In this document: positions 46,601 to 59,104 of the stretch, in pieces | How positions within the stretch are numbered: position 1 is the first letter of the stretch | How the letters are laid out: the number at the start of each line of letters is the position of its first letter | DNA from: Panopea generosa | Taxonomy: Eukaryota; Mollusca; Bivalvia; Adapedonta; Hiatellidae | DNA length: 64,000 nucleotides | Reading direction: 5' to 3' | Assembly: GCA_029582155.1 (NCBI GenBank) | Contig: CM055907.1 | Span: 32,733,983-32,797,982 of the forward strand | The notes under the pieces: generated by a model | What the model was told of the DNA's origin: nothing | The model's database searches: none | What the model saw: the letters and a program-made list of their open reading frames with translations, nothing else | Made by a program: the position numbers and the translations under genes

Positions 46601-49600
46601 GTATATAACGGCACCATCAGGATAGACATTATGCAGTAACTGTGATTGAAGATCCATATATTATTAAGTCGTATATAACGGCATCATCAGGATAGACATT
46701 ATGCAGTAACTATGATTGAAGATCCATATATTATTAAGTCGTATATAATGGCACCATCAGGATAAACATTATGCAGCAACTATGATTGAAGATCCATATA
46801 TTATTAAGTCGTATATAACGGCACCATCAGGATAGACATTATGCAGTAACTGTGATTTAAGATCAATATATTATTAAGACGTATATAACGGCACCATCAG
46901 GATAGACATTATGCAGTAACTATGATTGAAGATCAATATATTATTAAGTCGTATATAACGGCACCATCAGGATAAACATTATGCAGCAACTATGATTGAA
47001 GATCCATATATTATTAAGTCGTATATAACGGCACCATCAGGATGATCATCATGCAGTAACTGTGATTGAAGATCAATATATTATTAAGTCGTATATAACG
47101 GCACCATCAGGATAGACATTATGCAGCAACTATGATTGAAGATCAATATATTATTAAGTCGTATATAACGGCACCATCAAGATAAACATTATGCAGCAAC
47201 TATGATTGAAGATCCATATATTATTAAGTCGTATATAACGGCACCATCAGGATAGATATTATGCAGCAACTATGATTGAAGATCAATAAATTATTAAGTC
47301 GTATATAACGGCACCATCAGGATAGACATTATGCAGCAACTATGATTGAAGATCCATATATTATTAAGTCGTATATAACGGCACAATCAGGATGGACATT
47401 ATGCAGTAACTATGATTGAAAATCAATATATTATTAAGTCGTATATAACGGCACCATCAGGATAGACATTATGCAGTAACTATGATTGAAGATCCATATA
47501 TTATTAAGTCGTATATAACGGCACCATCAGGATAGACATTATGCAGTAACTATGATTGAAGATCAATATATTATTAAGTCGTTTATAACGGCACCATCAG
47601 GATAGACATTATGCAGTAACTATGATTGAAGATCAATATATTATTAAGTCGTATATAACGGCACCATCAGGATAGACAGTATATAACGGCACCATCAGGA
47701 TTGACATTATATAACGGCACCATCAGGATAGACATTATGCAGTAACTATGATTGAAGATCAATATATTATTAAGTCGTTTATAACGGCACCATCAGGATA
47801 GACATTATATAACGGCACCATCAGGATAGACATTATGCAGTAACTATGATTGAAGATCAATATATTATTAAGTCGTATATAACGGCACCATCAGGATAGA
47901 CAGTATATAACGGCACCATCAGGATTGACATTATATAACGGCACCATCAGGATTGACATTATACAGTAACTATGATTGAAGATCCATATATTATTAAGTC
48001 GTTTATAACGGCACCATCAGGATAGACATTATATAACGGCACCATCAGGATTGACATGATGCAGTAACTATGAATGAAGATCAATATATTATTAAGTCGT
48101 TTATAACGGCACCATCAGGATAGACATTATGCAGTAACTGTTATTGAAGATCCATATATTATTAAGTCGTATATAACGGCAACATCAGGATAGACATTAT
48201 GCAGTAACTGTTATTGAAGATCCATATATTATTAAGTCGTATATAACGGCACCATCAGGATTAACATTATGCAGTAACTATGATTGAAGATCCATATATT
48301 ATTAAGTCGTTTATAACGGCACCATCAGGATAGACATTATATAACGGCACCATCAGGATAGACATTATGCAGTAACTATGATTGAAGATCCATATATTAT
48401 TAAGTCGTTTATAACGGCACCATCAGGATAGACATTATATAACGGCACCATCAGGATAGACATTATGCAGTAACTATGATTGGAGATCATAACTATTAAG
48501 TCGTTTATAACGGCACCATCAGGATAGACATTATGCAGTAACTGTTATTGAAGATCCATATATTATTAAGTCGTATATAACGGCACCATCAGGATTAACA
48601 TTATGCAGTAACTATGATTGAAGATCCATATATTATTAAGTCGTTTATAACGGCACCATCAGGATAGACATTATATAACGGCACCATCAGGATAGACATT
48701 ATGCAGTAACTATGATTGGAGATCAATATATTATTAAGTCGTGTATAACGGCACCATCAGGATAGACATTATGCAGTAACTATGGTTGAAGATCCATATA
48801 TTATTAAGTCGTATATAACGGCACCATCAGGATAGACATTATGCAGTAACTATGGTTGAAGATCAATATATTATTAAGTCGTATATAACGGCACCATCAG
48901 GATAGACATTATGCAGTAACTATGATTGAAGATCAATATATTATTCAGTCGTATATAACGGCACCATCAGGATTGACATTATGCAGTAACTATGATTGAA
49001 GATCCATATATCATTAAGTCGTATATAACGGCACCATCAGGATAGACATTATGCAGTAACTATGGTTGAAGATCCATATATCATTAAGTCGTGTATAACG
49101 GCACCATCAGGATAGACATTATGCAGTAACTGTGATTGAAGATCCATATATTATTCAGTCGTATATAACGGCACCATCAGGATAGACATTATGCAGCAAC
49201 TATGATTGAAGATCAATATATTATTAAGTCGTATATAACGGCACCATCAGGATAAACATTATGCAGCAACTATGATTGAAGATCCATATATTATTAAGTC
49301 GTATATAACGGCACCATCAGGATAGATATTATGCAGCAACTATGATTGAAGATCAATATATTATTAAGTCGTATATAACGGCACCATCAGGATAGACATT
49401 ATGCAGCAACTATGATTGAAGATCCATATATTATTAAGTCGTATATAACGGCACCATCAGGATGGACATTATGCAGTAACTATGATTGAAAATCAATATA
49501 TTATTAAGTCGTATATAACGGCACCATCAGGATAGACATTATGCAGTAACTATGATTGAAGATCAATATATTATTAAGTCGTATATAACGGCACCATCAG

Positions 49601-52600
49601 GATAGACATTATGCAGTAACTATGATTGAAGATCAATATATTATTAAGTCGTATATAACGGCACCATCAGGATAGACATTATACAGTAACTATGATTGAA
49701 GATCCATATATTATTAAGTCGTATATAACGGCACCATCAGGATGGACATTATGCAGTAACTATGATTGAAGATCAATATATTATTAAGTCGTATATAACG
49801 GTACCATCAGGATAGACATTATGCAGTAACTATGATTGAAGATCAATATATTATTAAGTCGTATATAACGGCACCATCAGGATAGACATTATGCAGTAAC
49901 TATGATTTAAGATCCATATATTATTAAGTCGTATATAACGGCACCATCAGGATAGACATAATGCAGTAACTATGATTGAAGATCAATATATTATTAAGTC
50001 GTATATAACGGCACCATCAGGATAGACATTATGCAGTAACTGTTATTGAAGATCCATATATTATTAAGTCGTATATAACGGCACCATCAGGATTGACATT
50101 ATGCAGTAACTATGATTGAAGATCAATATATTATTAAGTCCTTTATAACGGCACCATCAGGATAGACATTATATAACGGCACCATCAGGATAGACATTAT
50201 GCAGTAACTATGATTGAAGATCAATATATTATTAAGTCGTGTATAACGGCACCATCAGGATAGACATTATGCAGTAACTATGGTTGAAGATCCATATATT
50301 ATTAAGTCGTATATAACGGCACCATCAGGATGGACATTATGCAGTAACTATGATTGAAGATCCATATATTATTAAGTCGTATATAACGGCACCATCAGGA
50401 TAGACATTATGCAGTAACTATGGTTGAAGATCCATATATTATTAAGTCGTATATAACGGCACCATCAGGATAGACATTATGCAGTAACTATGATTGAAGA
50501 TCAATATATTATTAAGTCGTTTATAACGGCACCATCAGGATAGACATTATGCAGTAACTATGATTGAAGATCAATATATTATTAAGTCGTATATAACGGC
50601 ACCATCAGGATAGACATTATGCAGTAACTATGGTTGAAGATCCATATATTATTAAGTCGTTTATAACGGCACCATCAGGATAGACATTATGCAGTAACTA
50701 TGATTGAAGATCAATATATTATTAAGTCGTATATAACGGCACCATCAGGATAGACAGTATATAACGGCACCATCAGGATTGACATTATATAACGGCACCA
50801 TCAGGATAGACATTATGCAGTAACTATGATTGAAGATCAATATATTATTAAGTCGTTTATAACGGCACCATCAGGATAGACATTATGCAGTAACTATGAT
50901 TGAAGATCAATATATTATTAAGTCGTATATAACGGCACCATCAGGATAGACAGTATATAACGGCACCATCAGGATTGACATTATATAACGGCACCATCAG
51001 GATAGACATTATGCAGTAACTATGATTGAAGATCAATATATTATTAAGTCGTTTATAACGGCACCATCAGGATAGACATTATATAACGGCACCATCAGGA
51101 TAGACATTATGCAGTAACTATGATTGAAGATCAATATATTATTAAGTCGTTTATAACGGCACCATCAGGATAGACATTATGCAGTAACTGTTTTTGAAGA
51201 TCCATATATTATTAAGTCGTATATAACGGCACCATCAGGATAGACATTATGCAGTAACTGTTATTGAAGATCCATATATTATTAAGTCGTATATAACGGC
51301 ACCATCAGGATTGACATTATGCAGTAACTATGATTGAAGATCCATATATTATTAAGTCGTTTATAACGGCACCATCAGGATAGACATTATATAACGGCAC
51401 CATCAGGATTGACATGATGCAGTAACTATGAATGAAGATCAATATATTATTAAGTCGTTTATAACGGCACCATCAGGATAGACATTATGCAGTAACTGTT
51501 ATTGAAGATCCATATATTATTAAGTCGTATATAACGGCACCATCAGGATAGACATTATGCAGTAACTGTTTTTGAAGATCCATATATTATTAAGTCGTAT
51601 ATAACGGCACCATCAGGATTGACATTATGCAGTAACTATGATTGAAGATCCATATATTATTAAGTCGTTTATAACGGCACCATCAGGATAGACATTATAT
51701 AACGGCACCATCAGGATAGACATTATGCAGTAACTATGATTGAAGATCCATATATTATTAAGTCGTTTATAACGGCACCATCAGGATAGACATTATATAA
51801 CGGCACCATCAGGATAGACATTATGCAGTAACTATGATTGGAGATCAATATATTATTAAGTCGTTTATAACGGCACCATCAGGATAGACATTATGCAGTA
51901 ACTGTTATTGAAGATCCATATATTATTAAGTCGTATATAACGGCACCATCAGGATTGACATTATGCAGTAACTATGATTGAAGATCCATATATTATTAAG
52001 TCGTTTATAACGGCACCATCAGGATAGACATTATGCAGTAACTGTGATTGAAGATCCATATATTATTAAGTCGTTTATAACGGCACCATCAGGATAGACA
52101 TTATATAACGGCACCATCAGGATAGACATTATGCAGTAACTATGATTGGAGATCAATATATTATAAAGTCGTGTATAACGGCACCATCAGGATAGACATT
52201 ATGCAGTAACTATGGTTGAAGATCCATATATTATTAAGTCGTATATAACGGCACCATCAGGATAGACATTATGCAGTAACTATGGTTGAAGATCAATATA
52301 TTATTAAGTCGTATATAACGGCACCATCAGGATAGACATTATGCAGTAACTATGATTGAATATCAATATATTATTCAGTCGTATATAACGGCACCATCAG
52401 GATTGACATTATGCAGTAACTATGATTGAAGATCAATATATCATTAAGTCGTATATAACGGCACCATCAGGATAGACATTATGCAGTAACTATGGTTGAA
52501 GATCCATATATCATTAAGTCGTGTATAACGGCACCATCAGGATAGACATTATGCAGTAACTGTGATTGAAGATCCATATATTATTCAGTCGTATATAACG

Positions 52601-52790
52601 GCACCATCAGGATAGACATTATGCAGTAACTATGATTGAAGATCAATATATCATTAAGTCGTATATAACGGCACCATCAGGATAGACATTATGCAGGAAC
52701 TATGAATGAAGATCAATATATCATTAAGTCGTATATAACGGCACCATCAGGATGGACATCATGCATTAAATATCATTGTAAGACCCATAT
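43608..52790 (+). repeat. Satellite B, block 3: homogeneous 70-bp array
   Basis: A strict 70-bp period of about 130 units with very few differences: TTATTAAGTCGTATATAACG, GCACCATCAGGATAGACATT, ATGCAGTAAC, TGATTGAAGATCCATATA. The orientation flips relative to block 2 at about 43,608. Common alternative bases (GATCAATATA for GATCCATATA, TGTGATT for TATGATT, AGCAACT for AGTAACT) are distributed in repeating patterns, showing higher-order structure. Confidence 0.97.
47660..52130 (+). repeat. Compound higher-order repeat with 28-bp short units
   Basis: In this part some 70-bp units are replaced by 28-bp ones: ATATAACGGCACCATCAGGA with TAGACATT directly followed by TATATAACGG. Runs of short units occur near 47,670-48,060, 48,330-48,450, 48,665, 50,160, 50,755-51,080, 51,385, 51,690-51,800 and 52,090. 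The order of long and short units is repeated: GATAGACAGT lies at 47,671 and 47,895 and again at 50,749 and 50,945 (offsets 3,078 and 3,050), and the TGAATGAAGATC unit at 48,071 and 51,429 (3,358). A separate offset of 2,070 bp links GATAGATATT at 47,251 and 49,321. Confidence 0.85.
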
Positions 52791-54965
52791 TTTATTAAGC
52801 CGTATATAACAACACAATAAAGATAGATGTAAAACAATAAATATGGGTTAAAAAATACTTTGTTAAACCGTATATAACGGCACCATCACGATAGACATTA
52901 TACAGTAACTATGATCGCAACAACCATACATTATTACGCCGTATATAACGCAACAATATGATGGACATCGTGCAGTATCTATGAGTGTAAGACTAATACT
53001 TTATTTAGCCGTATATAACGGCACAAATATGATGGACATCATGCAATAACTATGATTTTAAGACCCATACTTTATTAAGCCATTTATAACGGCACCATCA
53101 GGATGGATATTATACAGTACCTATGATTGTAAGACCCATACTTTATTCAGCCGTATATAACGGTACCAATATGATGGACATCGTGCGGTATCTATGATTG
53201 TAAGACCCATACTTTATTCAGCCATATATAACGGCACCATCAGGATTGACATTATACAGTTCCTATGATTGTAAGACCCATACTTTATTCAGCCGTATAT
53301 AACGGCACCAATATGATGGTCATCGTGCGGTATCTATGATTGTAAGACCCATAATTTATTAAGCCGTATATAACTGCAGTATCGGGATAGACATTATGCA
53401 GTAATTATGATTGTAAGAACCATACTTTATTATGCCGTGTATAACGACACCATAAGGATAGACATCATGCAGTAACTATCATTGTAAGATCCATACTTTA
53501 TTCAGCCGTATATAACGACACCACTATGATGGATATCGTGCAGTATCTGTGATTGTAAGACCGATACTTTATTAAGCCGTATATAACGGCACCATCAGGA
53601 TGGACATTATATAACGGCACCATCAGGATAGACATTATGCAGTAATTATGATTGAAGATCAATATATTATTAAGTCGTGTATAACGGCAACATCAGGATA
53701 GACATTATGCAGTAACTATGATTGAAGATCCATATATTATTAAGTCGTATATATAACGGCACCATCAGGATAGACATTATGCAGGAACTATGAATGAAGA
53801 TCAATATATCATTAAGTCGTTTATAACGGCACCATCAGGATGGACATCATGCATTAAATATAATTGTAAGACCCATATTTTATTAAGCCGTATATAACAA
53901 CACAATAAAGATAGATGTAAAACAATAAATATGGGTTAAAAAATACTTTGTTAAACCGTATATAACGGCACCATCACGATAGACATTATACAGTTACTAT
54001 GATCGCAAGAACCATACATTATTAAGCCGTATATAACGACAACAATATGATGGACATCGTGCAGTATATATGATTGTAAGACTAATACTTTATTTAGCCG
54101 TATATAACGGCACAAATATGATGGACATCATGCAATAACTATGGTTTTAAGACCCATACTTTATTAAGCCATATATAACGGCACCATCAGGATGGATATT
54201 ATACAGTACCTATGATTGTAAGACCCATACTTTATTCAGCCGTATATAACGACACCACTATGATGGATATCGTGCAGTATCTGTGATTGTAAGACCGATA
54301 CTTTATTAAGCCGTATATAACGGCACCATGAGGATGGACATCATACAGTAACTGTGATTGTAGGACCCATACTTTATTAAGCCATATATAACGGCACCAT
54401 CAGGATTGACATCATACAGTAATTGTGACTGTAGGACCCATACATTATTAAACCGTATATAACGGCACCATCAGGATGGACATCATACAGTTACTGTTAT
54501 TGTAGGACCCATACTTTATTAAGCCGTACACAACGGCACCATAAGGATGGACATCATACAGTAACTATGATTGTAGGACCCATACTTTATTTAGCCGGAT
54601 ATAACGGCCCATCAGGATGGACATCATACAGTAACTATGATTGTAAGACCCATACTTTATTAAGCCTTATAAAACGGCATCATCATGATATATAGCATAC
54701 ATTAACTATGATTGTAAGACCCATACTTTATTAAGCCTTATAAAACGGCATCATCATGATATATAGCATACATTAACTATGATTGTAAGACCTATACTTT
54801 ATTAAGCGGTATATAGCGACACCATGATGATGAACATCATGATGTAACTATGATTGTAACACCCATACTTTATTAGGTCATATATACCTGCACCATAAAG
54901 AGATCATGCTGTAAATATGATTGAAGAACCATACTTTATTAAGACGTATATAACCTCACTATAAC
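52791..54965 (+). repeat. Satellite B, block 4: diverged plus-orientation units
   Basis: About 70-71-bp units with TTGTAAGACCCATACTTTAT and GATGGACATC variants, more diverged than block 3. A composite segment including AACACAATAAAGATAGATG and AATATGGGTTAAAAAATAC occurs twice, from about 52,751 and 53,839, offset 1,088 bp, separated by a short stretch of block-3-type units. This suggests a duplication spanning the boundary between the two subfamilies. Confidence 0.93.
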
Positions 54966-57900
54966 ATGGCATGGGTCTAACAATCATAGATACTACATGA
55001 TGTCCGTCATTATTGTGCCGTTATATATGGCTTAATAAAGAATGGGTCTTACAATCATAGTAACTGCATGTGTTATCCTTATGGTACCGTTATATACGTG
55101 TTAATAAAGTATGGGTATTACAATCATAGTAACTGCATGTGTTATCCTGATGGTACCGTTATATATGGGTTAATAAAGTATGGGTCTTACACTCATAGTA
55201 ACTGCATGTGTTATCCTTATTGTACCGTTATATACGGGTTAATAAAGAATGGGTCTTACAATCATAGAAACTGCATGTGTTATCTTTATGGTAACGTTAT
55301 ATACGGGTTAATAAAGAATGGGTCTTACAATCATAGTAACTGCATGTGTTATCCTGATGGTAACGTCATATACGGGTTAATAAAGAATGGGTCTTCAATC
55401 ATAATAACTGCATGTGTTATCCTTATGGTAATGTTATATACGGGTTAATAAAAAATGGGTCTTACAATCATAGAAACTGCATGTTTAGCCTTATGTCAAC
55501 TTTATAACGGGTTAATAAAGAATGGGTCTTACAATCATAGAAACTGCATGTGTTATCCTTATGGTAACGTTATATACGGGTTAATAAAGAATGGGTCTTC
55601 AATCATAGTTACTGCATGTGTTATCCTTATGGTACCGTTATATACGGGTTGATAAAGTATTGGTCTTACAATCATAGTTACTACATGATGTCCAACATTA
55701 TTGTGCCGTTATATATGGCTTAATAAAGAATGTGTCTTACAATCATAGAAACTGCATGTGTTTTCCTTATGGTACCGTTATATACGGGTTAATAAAGAAT
55801 TGGTCTTAAAATCATAGAAACTGCATGTGTTATCCTTATGGTAACGTTATATACGGGTTAATAAAGAACGGGTCTTCAATCATAGTTACTGCATGTGTTA
55901 TCCTTATGGTACCATTATATACGGGTTGATAAAGTATTGGTCTTACAATCATAGTTACTACATGATGTCCAATATTATTGTGCCGTTATATATGGCTTAA
56001 TAAAGAATGGGTCTTACAATCATAGAAACTGCATGTGTATCCTTATGGTACCGTTATATACGGGTTAATAAAGAATGGGTCTTAAAATCATAGAAACTGC
56101 ATGTGTTATCGTTATGGTAACGTTATATACGGGTTAATAAAGAACGGGTCTTACAATCATAGTAACTGCATGTGTTATCCTTATGGTACAGTTATGTACG
56201 GAATAATAAAGTTTGGGTCTTATAATCATAGTAACTGCATGTGTTATCCTCATGGTACCGTTATATACGGATTAATTTAGTCATAGTTACTGCATGATAT
56301 ATATTCGTTATATACATCTGAATAAGTTATGGTTCTTACAATCATAGTCAGTGCATGATGTACATCTTCATGGTACCGTTATATACGGCCGCTTAACAAA
56401 GTATGGTACTTGCAAGCATGGTTAATATATGATGACCATCATTATGGTGCAGTTATGGCTTAATCAAGTATGGGTCTCGTAATCATTGTAACTGTATGAC
56501 GTTCATCCTGATGGTACCGTTATATACGGATTAATAAATTATGGATCTTACAATCATAGTTACTGCATGCTGTAAATTATTATTGTGCCGTTATATATGG
56601 CTTAATAAAGAATGGGTCTTACAATCATATTAACTGCCTGTGTTTTCATTGTGGAACCGTTATATACGGTTAAATATAGTATGGGTCTTACAATCATAGT
56701 AACTGCATGTGTTATCCTTATGGTACTGTTATATACGGATTTATATAATATTAACTACCTGTGTTTTCATTGTGGAATGTTATATACGGGTAAATATAGT
56801 ATGGGTCTTACAATCATAGTAACTGCATGTGTTATCCTTATGGTACCGTTATATACGGGTTTATAAAGAATGGGTCTTACAATCATAATAACTACATGTG
56901 TTATCCTTATGGTACCGTTATATACGGGTATATAAAGAATTGGTCTTACAATCATAATAACTACATGTGTTATCCTTATGGTACCGTTATATACGGGTAA
57001 ATAAAGAATGGGTCTTACAATCATAGTAACTGCATGTGTTATCCTTATGGTACCGTTATATACGGGTTAATAAAGAATGGGTCTTACAATCATAATAACT
57101 GCATGTGTTATCCTTATGGTACCGTTATATACGGGTTAATAAAGAATGGGTCTTACAATCATAATAACTGCATGTGTTATCCTTATGGTACCGTTATATA
57201 CGGGTTTATAAAGAATGGGTCTTACAATCATAATAACTGCATGTGTTATCCTTATGGTACCGTTAAATACGGGTTAATAAAGAATGGGTCTTACAATCAT
57301 AGTAACTGCATGTGTTATCCTGATGGTACTGTTGTATACGGGTAAATAAAGAATGGGTCTTACAATCATAGTAACTGCATGTGTTATCCTTATGGTACCG
57401 TTATATACGGGTAAATAAAGTATGGGTCTTACAATCATAATAACTGCATGTGTTATCCTTATGGTACCGTTATATACGGGTTAATAAAGAATGGGTCTTA
57501 CAATCATAGTAACTGCATGTGTTATCCTTATGGTACCGTAAAATACGGGTAAATAAAGAATGGGCCTTACAATCATAGTAACTGCATGTGTTATCCTTAT
57601 GGTACCGTTATATACGGGTTAGTAAAAGATGGGTCTTACAATCATAGTAACTGCATGTGACAAGTTATGGTACCGTTATATACGGGTTAATAAAGAATGG
57701 GTTTTACAATCAAAATAACTACATGTGACAAGTTATGGTAACGTTATATACGGGTTAATAAAGAATGGGTCTTACAATCATAGTTACTGCATGTGTTATC
57801 CTTATGTTACCGTTATATACGGGTAAATAAAGTATGGGTCTTACAATCATAGTTTCTGCATGTGTTATCCTTATGGTACCGTTATATATGGATTAATATA

Positions 57901-58890
57901 GTATGGGTCTTACAATCATAGTAACTGCATGTGTTATCCTTATGGTAACGTTATATACGGATTAATATAGTATGAGTCTTACAATCATAGTAACTGCATG
58001 TGTTATCCTTATGCTACCGTTATATACGGATTAATATAGTATGGGTCTTACAATCATAGTAACTGCATGTGTTATCCTTATGCTACCGTTATATACGTAT
58101 TAATATAGTATGGGTCTTACAATCATAGTAACTGCATGATGTAAATCATCATTTGTGCCGTTATATATGGCATAATAAAGAATGGGTCTTACAATCATAG
58201 TTACTGCATGTGTTATCCGTATGGTACCGTTATATACGCTTTAATATAGTATGGGTCTTACAATCATAGTAACTGCATGTGTTATCCTTATGGTACCGTT
58301 ATATACAAATTAATATAGTATGGGTTTTACAATCATAGTAACTGCATGTGTTATCCTTATGGTACTGTTATATACGGATTAATAAAGAATGGGTCTTACA
58401 ATCATAGTAACTGCATGTGTTATCCCTGTGGTGCCGTTATATACGGCTTAATAAAGAATGGTTCTTACAATCATAGTTAGTGCATGATGTACATCTTGAT
58501 GGTGCCGTTGTATACGGCCGCTTAATAAAGTATGGTTCTTGCAATCATGGTAACTATATGATGTCCATCATTATGGTGCAGTTATGGCTTAATAAAGTAT
58601 GGGTCTTGCAATCATAGTAACTGTATGATTTTCATCCTGGTGGTGCCGTTTTATACGGCTTTATAAAGTATGGGTCTTGCTTTCATAGTTACTATATGAT
58701 GTCCGTCCTGATGGTGCCGTGATATACGGCTTATTAAAGTATGTCTTACAATCAAAGTTAATATATGATGTCCAGCCTCATGATGCCGTTATATGCGGCT
58801 TTATAAAGTATGGATCTTACAAATCATAGTTACTATATAATGTCAATCCTAATGGGGCCATTTTATACTGCTTTATAAAGTGTGTGTCTT
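54966..58890 (-). repeat. Satellite B, block 5: minus-orientation 69-bp subfamily
   Basis: Orientation flips at about 54,966. The dominant unit is 69 bp: GGTACCGTTATATACGGG, TTAATAAAGAATGGGTC, TTACAATCATAGTAACTGCA, TGTGTTATCCTTAT. Because 69 is divisible by three and lacks stops in one frame, long periodic frames arise (55,068-55,448, 57,034-57,345); they are not proteins. The last 400 bp grade into the 71-bp subfamily of the next block. Confidence 0.96.
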
Positions 58891-58900
58891 ACAATCATAG

Positions 58901-59104
58901 TAGTGGTCGTAGGTTCGAGTCCCGCTCGCTCCAAAAACTTTATGTGAGAAAGTTTCCAGTTACTTGCGGAAGGACGGTGGTTCTACTCAGTCTGACTCAG
59001 TCTGAGGTCTTCCTCCATCAGTAAAACTGGATATGCCATATATAACCTGAAATGTGTTGAAAATGGCGTTAAACCCCATTCCAAAAAAAAAAAAAAAAAA
59101 AAAA
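58901..59104 (+). mobile_element. 5'-truncated tRNA-derived SINE with perfect target duplication
   Basis: Inserted in satellite B: TACAATCATAG flanks both sides (58,890-58,900 and 59,105-59,115). It begins inside the tRNA-like head at the B box (GGTTCGAGTCCC), continues with GAGAAAGTTTCCAGTTACTT and GCGGAAGGACGGTGGTTCTA, a central domain of the type shared by molluscan SINEs, then TTCCTCCATCAGTAAAACTG and GGCGTTAAACCCC, and ends in about 20 A residues. The long A tail and exact 11-bp duplication indicate L1-type priming and a young insertion. Confidence 0.92.

Noticed and set aside
43608-52790. CRISPR-like regular repeat array
   Set aside because: There are no unique spacers: the whole 70-bp unit repeats, and the setting is eukaryotic satellite DNA.
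55068-57345. Repeated 23-residue periodic proteins (CYPYGTVIYGLIKNGSYNH type)
   Set aside because: The satellite unit is 69 bp, divisible by three, so one frame stays open for many units; there is no start context, no constraint signature and the same unit in 70- or 71-bp blocks is closed.
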